DNA of 7,883 nt from an uncultured Actinomycetes bacterium (GTDB lineage Bacteria > Actinomycetota > Thermoleophilia > Gaiellales > F1-60-MAGs149). The notes under the pieces were generated by a model. The model was given only the letters and a program-made list of their open reading frames with translations. It was not told the origin of the DNA and did no database searches. The stretch covers positions 1 to 7,883 of the forward strand of contig CAJCBN010000503.1 of NCBI GenBank assembly GCA_903960645.1, written 5' to 3'. The translations under genes were made by a program, and so were the position numbers. Every line of letters begins with the position of its first letter. Within the stretch, counting starts at the first letter, position 1. Positions 1 through 5,891 of this stretch are shown in pieces.

Positions 1-315
1 CAGAAGCCGGTGACGATCACCGCGTCGAGCCACAGCGTCTACTACGGCGATGCGGTGCCGACGATCACGCCGAGCGTGACGCTCGCCAACAGCCAGACGC
101 TGGCCACGGCCGGTGTGATGACGACGCAGCCGACCTGCACCACGACGTACACGGTGGAGACGCAGGTGGCAGCTGTGCCCGCGGACCGCACCACGACCTG
201 CACCGGCGCGGTTGCCGACAACTACGCCTTCTCCTACACGGGCGGTGCCGTCAGCGTGCAGCGCAAGGGTGTGACGGTGACGGCGTCGAGCCCGGGTGTG
301 ACGTATGGCGATGAC
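1..315 (+). repeat. Left copy of a long near-identical intragenic duplication (partner 772-1086)
   Basis: Starting with the QKP linker codons, this stretch matches nt 772-1086 at a constant offset of 771 nt (257 codons, exactly three repeat units). The first 120 or so bases differ at only a few positions. Similarity drops through the variable middle of the repeat (about nt 150-190), returns over the AANYAFSYTGG codons and continues to the PGVTYGD codons of the next unit. It is a recent duplication or gene-conversion tract, because other units of the array are much more diverged at nucleotide level. Confidence 0.8.
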
Positions 316-3300
316 ATCCCGTCGATCGCGCCGATCTATGCGGGTTGGGTTAACGGTCAGGACGAGACGATGGTGCTGACGAGTGCGCCGTCGTGTTCGA
401 CGGCGTATACGACGTCGACGGCGGTGAATGCGTCGGCGTTGTTGCGGCAGACGATCTGTGCGGGTGCGGTGGCGGCGAACTACTCGTTCACGTATCCGAC
501 GGGGCTCGTGACGGTTGGGAAGAAGACGGTGACGGTGACGGCGCGTGATTACAGCGTTAACTACGGCGATGCCAAGCCGACGGTGACGGCGACGTACGAC
601 GGGTTGATCAATGGTGCGGAGGCGACGGTGATTTCGGGGCAGACGTGCGTGACGGCGTATACGACGACGACCGTTGTGGGTGCGTTGGCGGCGAGCCGGA
701 CGACGAGTTGTTCGGGTGGTACCGCGACGAACTACCTGCCGAGCTACGTGACGGGTCTGGTGACTGTCAATCAGAAGCCGGTGACGATCACCGCGTCGAG
801 CCACAGCGTCTACTACGGCGATGCGGTGCCGACGGTCACGCCGAGCGTGACGCTCGTCAACAGCCAGACGCTGGCCACGGCGGGTGTGATGACGACGCAG
901 CCGACCTGCACGACCGTGTACACCACGACGACGCCGGTGGCCGCCGCGTCGGCGGACCGCACGACGACCTGCACCGGTGCAGTCGCCGCCAACTACGCCT
1001 TCTCCTACACGGGCGGTGCCGTCACGATCAACCAGAAGTCCGTGGTGATCACCGCGTCCAGCCCGGGTGTGACGTACGGCGACGTGATCCCGACGATCAC
1101 GCCGTCGTTCGGGGCCTTCGCTGGCAGCGACACCTCGACGATCCTCTCGACGCCGCCGACGTGCACGACCGCGTACGTGCGGACATCGGCCTACGGCACG
1201 GCACCGGCGACGTCGTGCTCCGGCGCCGTTGCCGCCAACTACGCCTTCTCCTACACGGGCGGCGCCGTGACGATCGCGAAGAAGCAGTTGACGATCACGG
1301 CCTCGAGCATCACGCCGACCTACGGCGATGCGGCACCGTCCGTCGCGCCGCTGTTCAGCGGCTGGGTCAACGACCAGACGACCACCGCGCTCTCGACGCA
1401 GCCGACCTGCACCACGACCTTCACCGCCGCCACCACCGTGGCCGCTGGCGGCACGACCACCTGCTCCGGGGCCGCCGCTGCCAACTACTCGTTCGCGTAC
1501 GTCGGCGGCACGGCCACGGTGGAGCGCCGGCTCGTGACGGTGACCCCGATCAACCTGACGCCGACGTACGGCGATGCGACTCCGACCGTCACGGTCCTCT
1601 CCTACGCCGGCTGGAAGACGGGGGAGAGCCAGACCGTCCTCACCGCCGCGCCGACCTGCTCGACGACGTACCTGCCCACCTCGCCTGTTGCGAGCGCGGA
1701 GACCACGCAGTGCGCCGCCGCGGCCGCCGCGAACTACCGGTTCGCCTACCCGCTCGGCACCGTCGTGATCGCCCGCAAGGCGGCGACGATCACCGCCTCC
1801 AGCCCGACGCGGACGTTCGGCGACGCGGTGCCGTCGGTGACGCCCATCTACGCGGGACTCGCCAACACCGAGGTGGGCGGCGACATCGTCACCACGCAGC
1901 CGGTCTGCACCACGACCTACGCACCGACGTCCGCCTACGGCACGACGCCGACCACCTCGTGCGCCGGCGCCGTCGCGGCCAACTACAGCTTCACGTACCC
2001 GGCCGGCACGGTCGCGATCTCGCGCAAGCCGGTCACCGTCACGGCCTCGAGTCCCACGGTCCGCTACGGCGACGCGATTCCCACGATCACGCCGAGCTAC
2101 TCCGCCTTCGCCAACGCGGACACGGCAGCCATCGTCACCGGCACGACGTGCACGACCACCTACGTCCGGACCGCCGCGGTGTCCTCCTCGCCCACCACGA
2201 TCTGCACGAGCGCGACGGCTGCCAACTACACCTTCGCGTACGTCGGCGGCACCGTGACCATCCTGCGCGCCACGCTGACGGTGACAGCCTCGAGCACGAC
2301 CGTCACCCACGGCGACCCCGTGCCCGCTGTGGCGCCGGATCCGTCCGGCCTGCTCAACGGCGACACCGCCGCCGTCATTCACGGGCAGACCTGCACCACC
2401 GCGTACTCCCGCACGACCGACGCCGGGCACACCCCGTGGACGCGCTGCAGCGGCGGCACAGCCGACAACTACGACGTCGTCTACCTGAGCGGCACGGTTA
2501 CCGTGCTGCAGGCCACCGTCAGCATCGGTTGGGCCTCGCTGTCCGCCATCACCTACGAGACGCCGCTGTCGGCCACGCAGCTCAGCGCGACCGCCTACGA
2601 CGCCCACCGCGACGTCTCGAGCGAGGGCAGCTTCGCCTACTCGGTCGCCGGCACGTCGGTCTCGATCGGTGACGTGCTGCCCGCGGGCACGCATACCCTC
2701 CACGTCGAGTACACCCCCGACAACGGCGTCAGCTTCGCCGGTGCGGCGCGCAGCATCACGCTCGTTGTCAACCGGGCGCCACAGTCGCTCGTCATCGGTG
2801 CCGTCGCCACGACGCGCATCTACGGCCAGGCAACGACGCTGACCGCCGGCTCCTACTCGGGCACCGGCGCCATCGCCTACCGCGTCGACACGGGCCCCTG
2901 CGAGGTGGCCGGGGCGACGCTCCAGACGACGGGTGCCGGCACGTGCCAGATCAGCGCGACGATCGCCGTTGACGCCAACTACCTGCAGCAGATCTCCAAC
3001 ACCCTGGCCATCACGGTCAACCCGGCCACCCTCCAGGTCACCGCGCTAAACGCGCAGCGCCGCCGTGGCCTCGTCGATCCCACGCTGACGCACGCGATTA
3101 CCGGCTTCGTCCGCGGCGACGACGAGAACGTGCTGACGGCGCCGGTCGGTCTCGTGCGCGAGCCCGGTGAGGAGCCCGGCACCTACGCCATCACCGCCTC
3201 GGGCGCCGCCGCTGCCAACTACGCCTTCGCCTACACGCCCGGTGTCTTCACGATCGTGGAGAAGGACTTCGCGACGATCACCTGGACCACGCCCGCTGCG

Positions 3301-5172
3301 ATCACCTACGGCACGTCGTTGTCGGCCACCCAGCTCAACCCGAGCGCCGCCTTTGGTGGCGTCGACGTGCCGGGCGCCTACGCCTACTCGGTGGCTGGCA
3401 GCAGCGTGGCCGCGGGCACCATGCTGCCGGCCGGCGCGTACGTCGTGACCGCGGCCTTCACGCCGACCGATACCGACAACTTCCACAGCGGCCTGACGCA
3501 GCAGGTCGTGCTGACGGTGCAGCGCAAGGCGCTCACCGTCACCGGGATCACGGCCGCTGACCGCGTCTACGACGAGACGACGGCGGCGCAGCTGACCACG
3601 ACCGCCGCCGCCCTCGTCGGCACGGTCGGTGTCGATGATGTCCGGCTCGATGTCGACAACGTCGTCGGCACCTTCGACGACGCGGCGGTGGCCGAGGGCA
3701 AGCTCGTCTCCGTGACGGGCCTCGAGCTGGCCGGCCTCGACCTCGACAACTACGTGCTGACGCAGCCGACCACGACGGCGCGCATCCGCGGCATCGTGCC
3801 GGGTCCGCCGACCACCGTGACCGCAACGCCGAGCGACCGCGCGGCCCGCGTCGAGTGGTCTGCCCCGGCCTTCACGGGTGGTGGACGCGTGCTGGCCTAC
3901 ACCGTCACGGCCTCGCCGGGCGGACAGACCTGTGCCTGGACCACGGGGCCGCTGTCGTGCACCGTCTCGGGCCTGACCAACGGGACGGCATACACGTTCA
4001 GCGTCGTGGCCACCAACGCCTACGGCGACAGTCCGGCCTCGAGCGCCTCCGGGAGCGTCGCGCCCGCAGCGCCGATGGCCGCCTCCGTGGAGTCCGTGCT
4101 CGACGCGGGCCTTGACGTCGAGGCCGACGGCACGATCCGCGTCGATCTGGGCTGTGCCGGCACGACCGAGGCCTGCTCGGTGAAGGTCACCATCACCGTC
4201 GACGGGGAGGTCATCGCGACGGGCACGAGCACCTCGGATCGCGCGACGCAGGACGCGATCATCCTGACCCTCTCGCCGGAGCTGCAGCGCGAGCTCGCGC
4301 GCCGCGGCACGCTGACCGTGAAGGTGACGATCGAGGTGTCGATCGGCGGCTTCAAGGTGAAGCTCTCCTCGATGGTCACGCTCGAGGCGCCGCCAGCGCA
4401 GGCCATCAAGAACCTGAATCTCAGGCCCACAGCCGAGGGCGATGCGACGCTCGGGGCGAGCTGTCTCGGCTCCACGGTGCAGCGCTGCTCGGGTGAGCTC
4501 GCGCTCTATGCCGAGCCGGCCGTCCTGAACGCCGTGTCGACGCGGGCGCGCAAGCGGGTGCTGATCGGTAGCGGGCCGTTCGGCGGAGCCGCTGGCGAGC
4601 CCGTCAAGGGTGGCGCCAAGCTGACCCCCGAGGGGCGTACGTACCTCGAGACCCACGGCTCCATGCGCGTGATCCCGGTCTTCACCTTCAAGGGGGGTAC
4701 GCGCCTGGGCAGCAAGCTGCCGAAGGGCTTCGCCCTGACCATGCTCGACGAGCAGGCGTGGCTCAAGCGCGCCATCCGCACGCTCTCGGTCGGCGGCCAG
4801 CCGCGCCTCGACCTCAACCTGCTGCTCGACGACGTCGCTGCGGGCCGGGTCTCGCACCGTGAGGCCGCCCGCCGCATCGATCGCCAGATCATCCCGCGGC
4901 GCCTCGCCGCCCGAGCTCAGGTCAATGCCCTGCCGGTGCCGCCGGTGGCCCTGCGCCGCGTTGTCAGGCTGCTTGACCGCTCGTTCGCGCAATCGCTCGC
5001 CGCCAACCGCGCCTACATCCGCTGGCTCCGGTCCGGCCAGCGCGCCGACGCGATCGGCTGGCGCTACTCGCTCAAGGCGACGGCGACCAAGCGGGAGCTG
5101 ATCGACCTACTCGACCGGCTCGGCACGAAGCACGGCCTGCGGGTGCCGCCGGCCACCGGGCTCTGGCCGTAG
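1..5172 (+). CDS. Giant multi-domain MBG/Ig-like repeat surface or secreted protein, 5' partial
   Basis: The reading frame is open from the first base; the GTG at nt 10 lies inside a repeat and is not a credible start, so the N-terminus and any signal peptide are missing. At least 1723 residues are encoded, ending at TAG 5170-5172. Modules in order: ten MBG-type repeats with the YGD motif (nt 10-2517), five mixed Ig-like, MBG-like and YDG-like modules (2518-3795), a fibronectin type III domain (3796-4077), two cysteine-bracketed beta modules (about 4078-4755) and an Arg-rich helical tail (to 5169). The visible part has 28 cysteines, all falling in pairs, as expected for an exported disulfide-bonded protein. 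MBG and FN3 stacks are typical of extracellular stalks and adhesins; the ligand is unknown. No LPXTG motif or C-terminal membrane segment is visible. No catalytic domain is recognised. The protein class is well supported; adhesion is inference. Confidence 0.93.
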   Translation, partial: QKPVTITASSHSVYYGDAVPTITPSVTLANSQTLATAGVMTTQPTCTTTYTVETQVAAVPADRTTTCTGAVADNYAFSYTGGAVSVQRKGVTVTASSPGVTYGDDIPSIAPIYAGWVNGQDETMVLTSAPSCSTAYTTSTAVNASALLRQTICAGAVAANYSFTYPTGLVTVGKKTVTVTARDYSVNYGDAKPTVTATYDGLINGAEATVISGQTCVTAYTTTTVVGALAASRTTSCSGGTATNYLPSYVTGLVTVNQKPVTITASSHSVYYGDAVPTVTPSVTLVNSQTLATAGVMTTQPTCTTVYTTTTPVAAASADRTTTCTGAVAANYAFSYTGGAVTINQKSVVITASSPGVTYGDVIPTITPSFGAFAGSDTSTILSTPPTCTTAYVRTSAYGTAPATSCSGAVAANYAFSYTGGAVTIAKKQLTITASSITPTYGDAAPSVAPLFSGWVNDQTTTALSTQPTCTTTFTAATTVAAGGTTTCSGAAAANYSFAYVGGTATVERRLVTVTPINLTPTYGDATPTVTVLSYAGWKTGESQTVLTAAPTCSTTYLPTSPVASAETTQCAAAAAANYRFAYPLGTVVIARKAATITASSPTRTFGDAVPSVTPIYAGLANTEVGGDIVTTQPVCTTTYAPTSAYGTTPTTSCAGAVAANYSFTYPAGTVAISRKPVTVTASSPTVRYGDAIPTITPSYSAFANADTAAIVTGTTCTTTYVRTAAVSSSPTTICTSATAANYTFAYVGGTVTILRATLTVTASSTTVTHGDPVPAVAPDPSGLLNGDTAAVIHGQTCTTAYSRTTDAGHTPWTRCSGGTADNYDVVYLSGTVTVLQATVSIGWASLSAITYETPLSATQLSATAYDAHRDVSSEGSFAYSVAGTSVSIGDVLPAGTHTLHVEYTPDNGVSFAGAARSITLVVNRAPQSLVIGAVATTRIYGQATTLTAGSYSGTGAIAYRVDTGPCEVAGATLQTTGAGTCQISATIAVDANYLQQISNTLAITVNPATLQVTALNAQRRRGLVDPTLTHAITGFVRGDDENVLTAPVGLVREPGEEPGTYAITASGAAAANYAFAYTPGVFTIVEKDFATITWTTPAAITYGTSLSATQLNPSAAFGGVDVPGAYAYSVAGSSVAAGTMLPAGAYVVTAAFTPTDTDNFHSGLTQQVVLTVQRKALTVTGITAADRVYDETTAAQLTTTAAALVGTVGVDDVRLDVDNVVGTFDDAAVAEGKLVSVTGLELAGLDLDNYVLTQPTTTARIRGIVPGPPTTVTATPSDRAARVEWSAPAFTGGGRVLAYTVTASPGGQTCAWTTGPLSCTVSGLTNGTAYTFSVVATNAYGDSPASSASGSVAPAAPMAASVESVLDAGLDVEADGTIRVDLGCAGTTEACSVKVTITVDGEVIATGTSTSDRATQDAIILTLSPELQRELARRGTLTVKVTIEVSIGGFKVKLSSMVTLEAPPAQAIKNLNLRPTAEGDATLGASCLGSTVQRCSGELALYAEPAVLNAVSTRARKRVLIGSGPFGGAAGEPVKGGAKLTPEGRTYLETHGSMRVIPVFTFKGGTRLGSKLPKGFALTMLDEQAWLKRAIRTLSVGGQPRLDLNLLLDDVAAGRVSHREAARRIDRQIIPRRLAARAQVNALPVPPVALRRVVRLLDRSFAQSLAANRAYIRWLRSGQRADAIGWRYSLKATATKRELIDLLDRLGTKHGLRVPPATGLWP
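10..2517 (+). repeat. Array of ten tandem MBG-type repeats, each with two cysteines
   Basis: Ten in-frame units of 81-87 residues start at nt 10, 271, 529, 781, 1042, 1288, 1534, 1783, 2032 and 2275. Each opens with a strand like VTVTASS, then an aromatic or His followed by GD and a Pro (YGDAVP type). The first Cys sits in a PTCTTTY-like strand and the second in a TTCTGAVAANY-like segment, and the unit closes with a GTVTI-like strand plus a short basic linker. This matches the MBG_2 family layout, in which the two Cys positions are normally hydrophobic or small. Cys-to-Cys spacing is C-x20-C in units 1-4 and C-x17-C in units 5-10. The units probably form a rigid rod of small beta domains, each stapled by one disulfide. 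The array probably continues left of the window, because nt 1-9 encode the QKP linker of a preceding unit. Confidence 0.9.
772..1086 (+). repeat. Right copy of the intragenic duplication (partner 1-315)
   Basis: This is the second copy of the duplicated tract: all of repeat unit 4 and the first strand of unit 5. It differs from the left copy by a few substitutions such as an Ile-to-Val and an Ala-to-Val codon change. Together the two copies bracket units 2 and 3, whose codon use is distinct. Confidence 0.8.
2518..3795 (+). other. Five further beta modules: two Ig-like, one two-Cys module, one MBG-like, one YDG-like
   Basis: This is a region within the giant CDS. Modules at nt 2518-2781 and 3268-3531 are paralogous bacterial Ig-like domains sharing AITY-x-T-x-LSATQL, an AYSVAGxSV strand and an LPAGxxxL strand. 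The module at 2782-3030 has the RIYGQ start and two cysteines in GPCEV and GTCQI contexts. The module at 3031-3267 is an MBG-type unit with AAANYAFAY but without either cysteine; Gly/Leu and Ala take those positions. The module at 3532-3795 follows the YDG-domain pattern (LTVTGITAAD, VYDETT, LDNYVLTQPTTTA), with Glu where the name-giving Gly usually stands. Boundaries are estimated from the recurrent linker pattern. Family names are from memory and were not checked by profile search. Confidence 0.75.
3796..4077 (+). other. Fibronectin type III domain within the giant protein
   Basis: The segment opens with VPGPPTTVTATPSD and continues with the FN3 core tryptophan (VEWSAP), the Tyr strand (LAYTVTASP), the GLTNGTAYTFSV turn and strand, and the VATNAYGDSPAS ending. 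These are the usual FN3 landmarks in the right order. It carries an extra Cys pair (QTCAW and LSCTV contexts) that is not part of the general FN3 signature, again suggesting a disulfide. It separates the repeat rod from the C-terminal region. Confidence 0.85.
4078..5169 (+). other. C-terminal region: two Cys-bracketed beta modules and an Arg-rich helical tail
   Basis: About 364 residues follow the FN3 domain. Two successive modules each contain a short cysteine loop (GCAGTTEACS, C-x6-C, near nt 4153-4176; SCLGSTVQRCSG, C-x7-C, near 4462-4488), beta-rich sequence, and an LSPELQRELARRGTL or LTPEGRTYLETHGSM segment leading into a strand. From memory this layout recurs in secreted Solirubrobacterales proteins. 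The last 124 residues (nt about 4798-5169) look mainly helical and basic: 21 Arg and 3 Lys against 10 acidic residues by hand count. There is no hydrophobic anchor, LPXTG, or other sorting motif I recognise. The tail could bind the wall or another polymer, but its function is unknown. Confidence 0.6.
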
Positions 5173-5186
5173 TCGCACAGGCACGA

Positions 5187-5192
5187 CATGAT
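5187..5192 (+). promoter_or_regulatory. Candidate -10 hexamer for leaderless expression of the VOC gene
   Basis: CATGAT lies 6 nt before the ATG at 5199 and keeps the most conserved A2 and T6 of a -10 element. No Shine-Dalgarno sequence is visible before this ATG. This spacing fits transcription starting at or next to the start codon, as in actinobacterial leaderless mRNAs. The gap to the preceding stop is only 26 nt, so read-through from the giant gene is also possible. Weak evidence from one short motif. Confidence 0.3.
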
Positions 5193-5198
5193 CTGCGC

Positions 5199-5576
5199 AT
5201 GCGCATCCGCTCGCTCGACCACATCGTCCTGACCTGCGCCGACCCCGAGGCGACCGTCGCCTTCTACGAGCGCGTCGGCATGCAGCGCGAAGAGTTTGGC
5301 GGCGGGCGGCTCGCACTGCGCTTCGGCGACCAGAAGCTCAATCTCCACCAGGCCGGTGCGGAGTTCCAGCCGCATGCCACTACCCCGTTGCCGGGGACTG
5401 GCGATCTCTGCCTCCTCGTCGATGGCCCGATCGAGGCAGTCGTCAAGCACCTCGGCGAGGTTGGCATTGCGATCGAGGAGGGCCCGGTCGATCGCACCGG
5501 TGCCGTCGGCCCGTTGCGGTCGGTCTACGTCCGTGACCCCGACGGCAATCTCGTGGAGTTCGCCGAGCAGGTTTGA
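5199..5576 (+). CDS. VOC/glyoxalase superfamily protein, GLOD5-like
   Basis: This is a 125-residue single-domain protein of the vicinal oxygen chelate fold (two beta-alpha-beta-beta-beta halves), the usual length for a small dimeric family member. Landmarks are LDHIVL at residues 6-11, AFYERVGM at 21-28, ALRFGDQKLNLHQAG at 39-53, RTGAVGPLRSVYVRDPDG at 99-116 and NLVEF at 117-121. His8, His50 and Glu120 are the likely metal ligands. The pattern closely matches glyoxalase-domain protein 5 and the Salmonella STM3117 type, whose substrates are not settled; a lyase, isomerase or dioxygenase role on a small carbonyl compound is possible, and classical methylglyoxal glyoxalase activity is not implied. 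It appears one residue short in the helix-1 RVLGM motif (here RVGM). The ATG at 5199 is chosen because LDH follows directly; it lacks a Shine-Dalgarno sequence. It lies 26 nt after the giant gene on the same strand. Confidence 0.9.
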   Translation: MRIRSLDHIVLTCADPEATVAFYERVGMQREEFGGGRLALRFGDQKLNLHQAGAEFQPHATTPLPGTGDLCLLVDGPIEAVVKHLGEVGIAIEEGPVDRTGAVGPLRSVYVRDPDGNLVEFAEQV

Positions 5577-5581
5577 GGCGC

Positions 5582-5599
5582 CGATCGCCTGCGCGATCG
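5582..5599 (+). terminator. Perfect 7-bp hairpin between the VOC gene and vapB
   Basis: Bases 5582-5588 pair with 5593-5599 around a four-base CTGC loop, starting 5 nt after the VOC stop codon. No U-tract follows, so it is not a classical intrinsic terminator; it could limit read-through into the toxin-antitoxin operon or be chance in GATCG-rich DNA. Confidence 0.3.
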
Positions 5600-5604
5600 A
5601 GGTG
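5599..5604 (+). promoter_or_regulatory. Shine-Dalgarno-like GAGGTG before the antitoxin
   Basis: GAGGTG ends 8 nt before the ATG at 5613, a normal spacing, and 14 nt before the second in-frame ATG at 5619. If this ribosome site is used, the upstream ATG is the start. It conflicts with the leaderless reading of the overlapping promoter, which favours 5619. Confidence 0.4.
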
Positions 5605-5611
5605 CTACATT
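5603..5611 (+). promoter_or_regulatory. Candidate extended -10 promoter of the vapBC operon
   Basis: The sequence TGC-TACATT has an extended -10 TGN followed by a hexamer matching T1, A2 and T6 of the consensus. No -35 resembling TTGACA is seen at the usual distance, which an extended -10 can compensate. Its last base lies 7 nt before the ATG at 5619, the distance seen for leaderless transcripts, so transcription may begin at that ATG. Confidence 0.45.
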
Positions 5612-5625
5612 CATGTACATGACTG
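5608..5625 (+). promoter_or_regulatory. Palindrome over the antitoxin start, candidate autoregulatory operator
   Basis: Bases 5611-5622 (TCATGTACATGA) form a perfect 12-nt palindrome; extending to 5608-5625 gives 8 of 9 matching pairs. It overlaps the end of the -10 hexamer and both possible start codons. Type II antitoxins usually repress their own operon through dimeric binding to palindromes at the promoter, so this is the natural operator candidate. Binding itself is inference. Confidence 0.45.
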
Positions 5626-5891
5626 ACACCGTGGGCGTGGCCGAACTCCGCCAGAACCTCAGCGTGTACCTGCGTCGCATCGAGAAAGGCGAGCGTCTGA
5701 TCGTGACCGATCGCAACCGTCCCGTTGCGGAGATCGGGCCTGTCGGGCACGACTCGTCGGCGATTGATCGCCTCATCGCCGAGGGCCGCGCTATGCCTGC
5801 ACGACGCGTGCGGCGCTTCGAACCTCTGGTCCTCGATGCGCCACGCAACGCCTTTAGCGATGCCCTGATCGAACTGCGCGGCGATCGCTGA
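5613..5891 (+). CDS. vapB: Phd/YefM-type antitoxin of a VapBC system
   Basis: The protein has 92 residues (90 if ATG 5619 is used). The N-terminal half carries the Phd/YefM DNA-binding signature: VGVAELRQNLSVYLRRIEKG at about residues 8-27, then ERLIVTDRNRPVAEIGPV. The C-terminal half is low in hydrophobics and Arg-rich (PARRVRRFEPLVL), ending in SDALIELRGDR. This ending resembles the toxin-wrapping tail common in actinobacterial antitoxins paired with VapC. Expected role: neutralise the adjacent PIN toxin by direct binding and repress the operon as a complex. The stop codon TGA overlaps the toxin ATG by one base, implying translational coupling. A palindrome and an extended -10 lie at the start. 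The family assignment is strong; the exact start is uncertain between 5613 (SD spacing) and 5619 (leaderless spacing). Confidence 0.9.
   Translation: MYMTDTVGVAELRQNLSVYLRRIEKGERLIVTDRNRPVAEIGPVGHDSSAIDRLIAEGRAMPARRVRRFEPLVLDAPRNAFSDALIELRGDR

Noticed and set aside
10..12. GTG at nt 10 as the start of the giant gene
   Set aside because: It is the first codon of a repeat unit, the frame is open to the window edge, and the same codons occur mid-protein at 781.
1..2517. CRISPR-like or other non-coding tandem repeat
   Set aside because: Units of 240-260 nt stay in frame, diverge as protein domains do, and lack short identical repeats with unique spacers.
645..2672. Long open frame of 675 codons in another plus-strand frame across the repeat array
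   Set aside because: It is a shadow of the giant gene: the translation is low-complexity Arg/His/Asp-rich, and the length follows from the high-GC periodic repeats having few stops in that frame.
3046..4992. 648-codon minus-strand open frame opposite the giant gene
   Set aside because: The translation is Arg/Gly/His-rich with no recognisable family; the plus frame has clear Ig-like, YDG and FN3 modules over the same bases.
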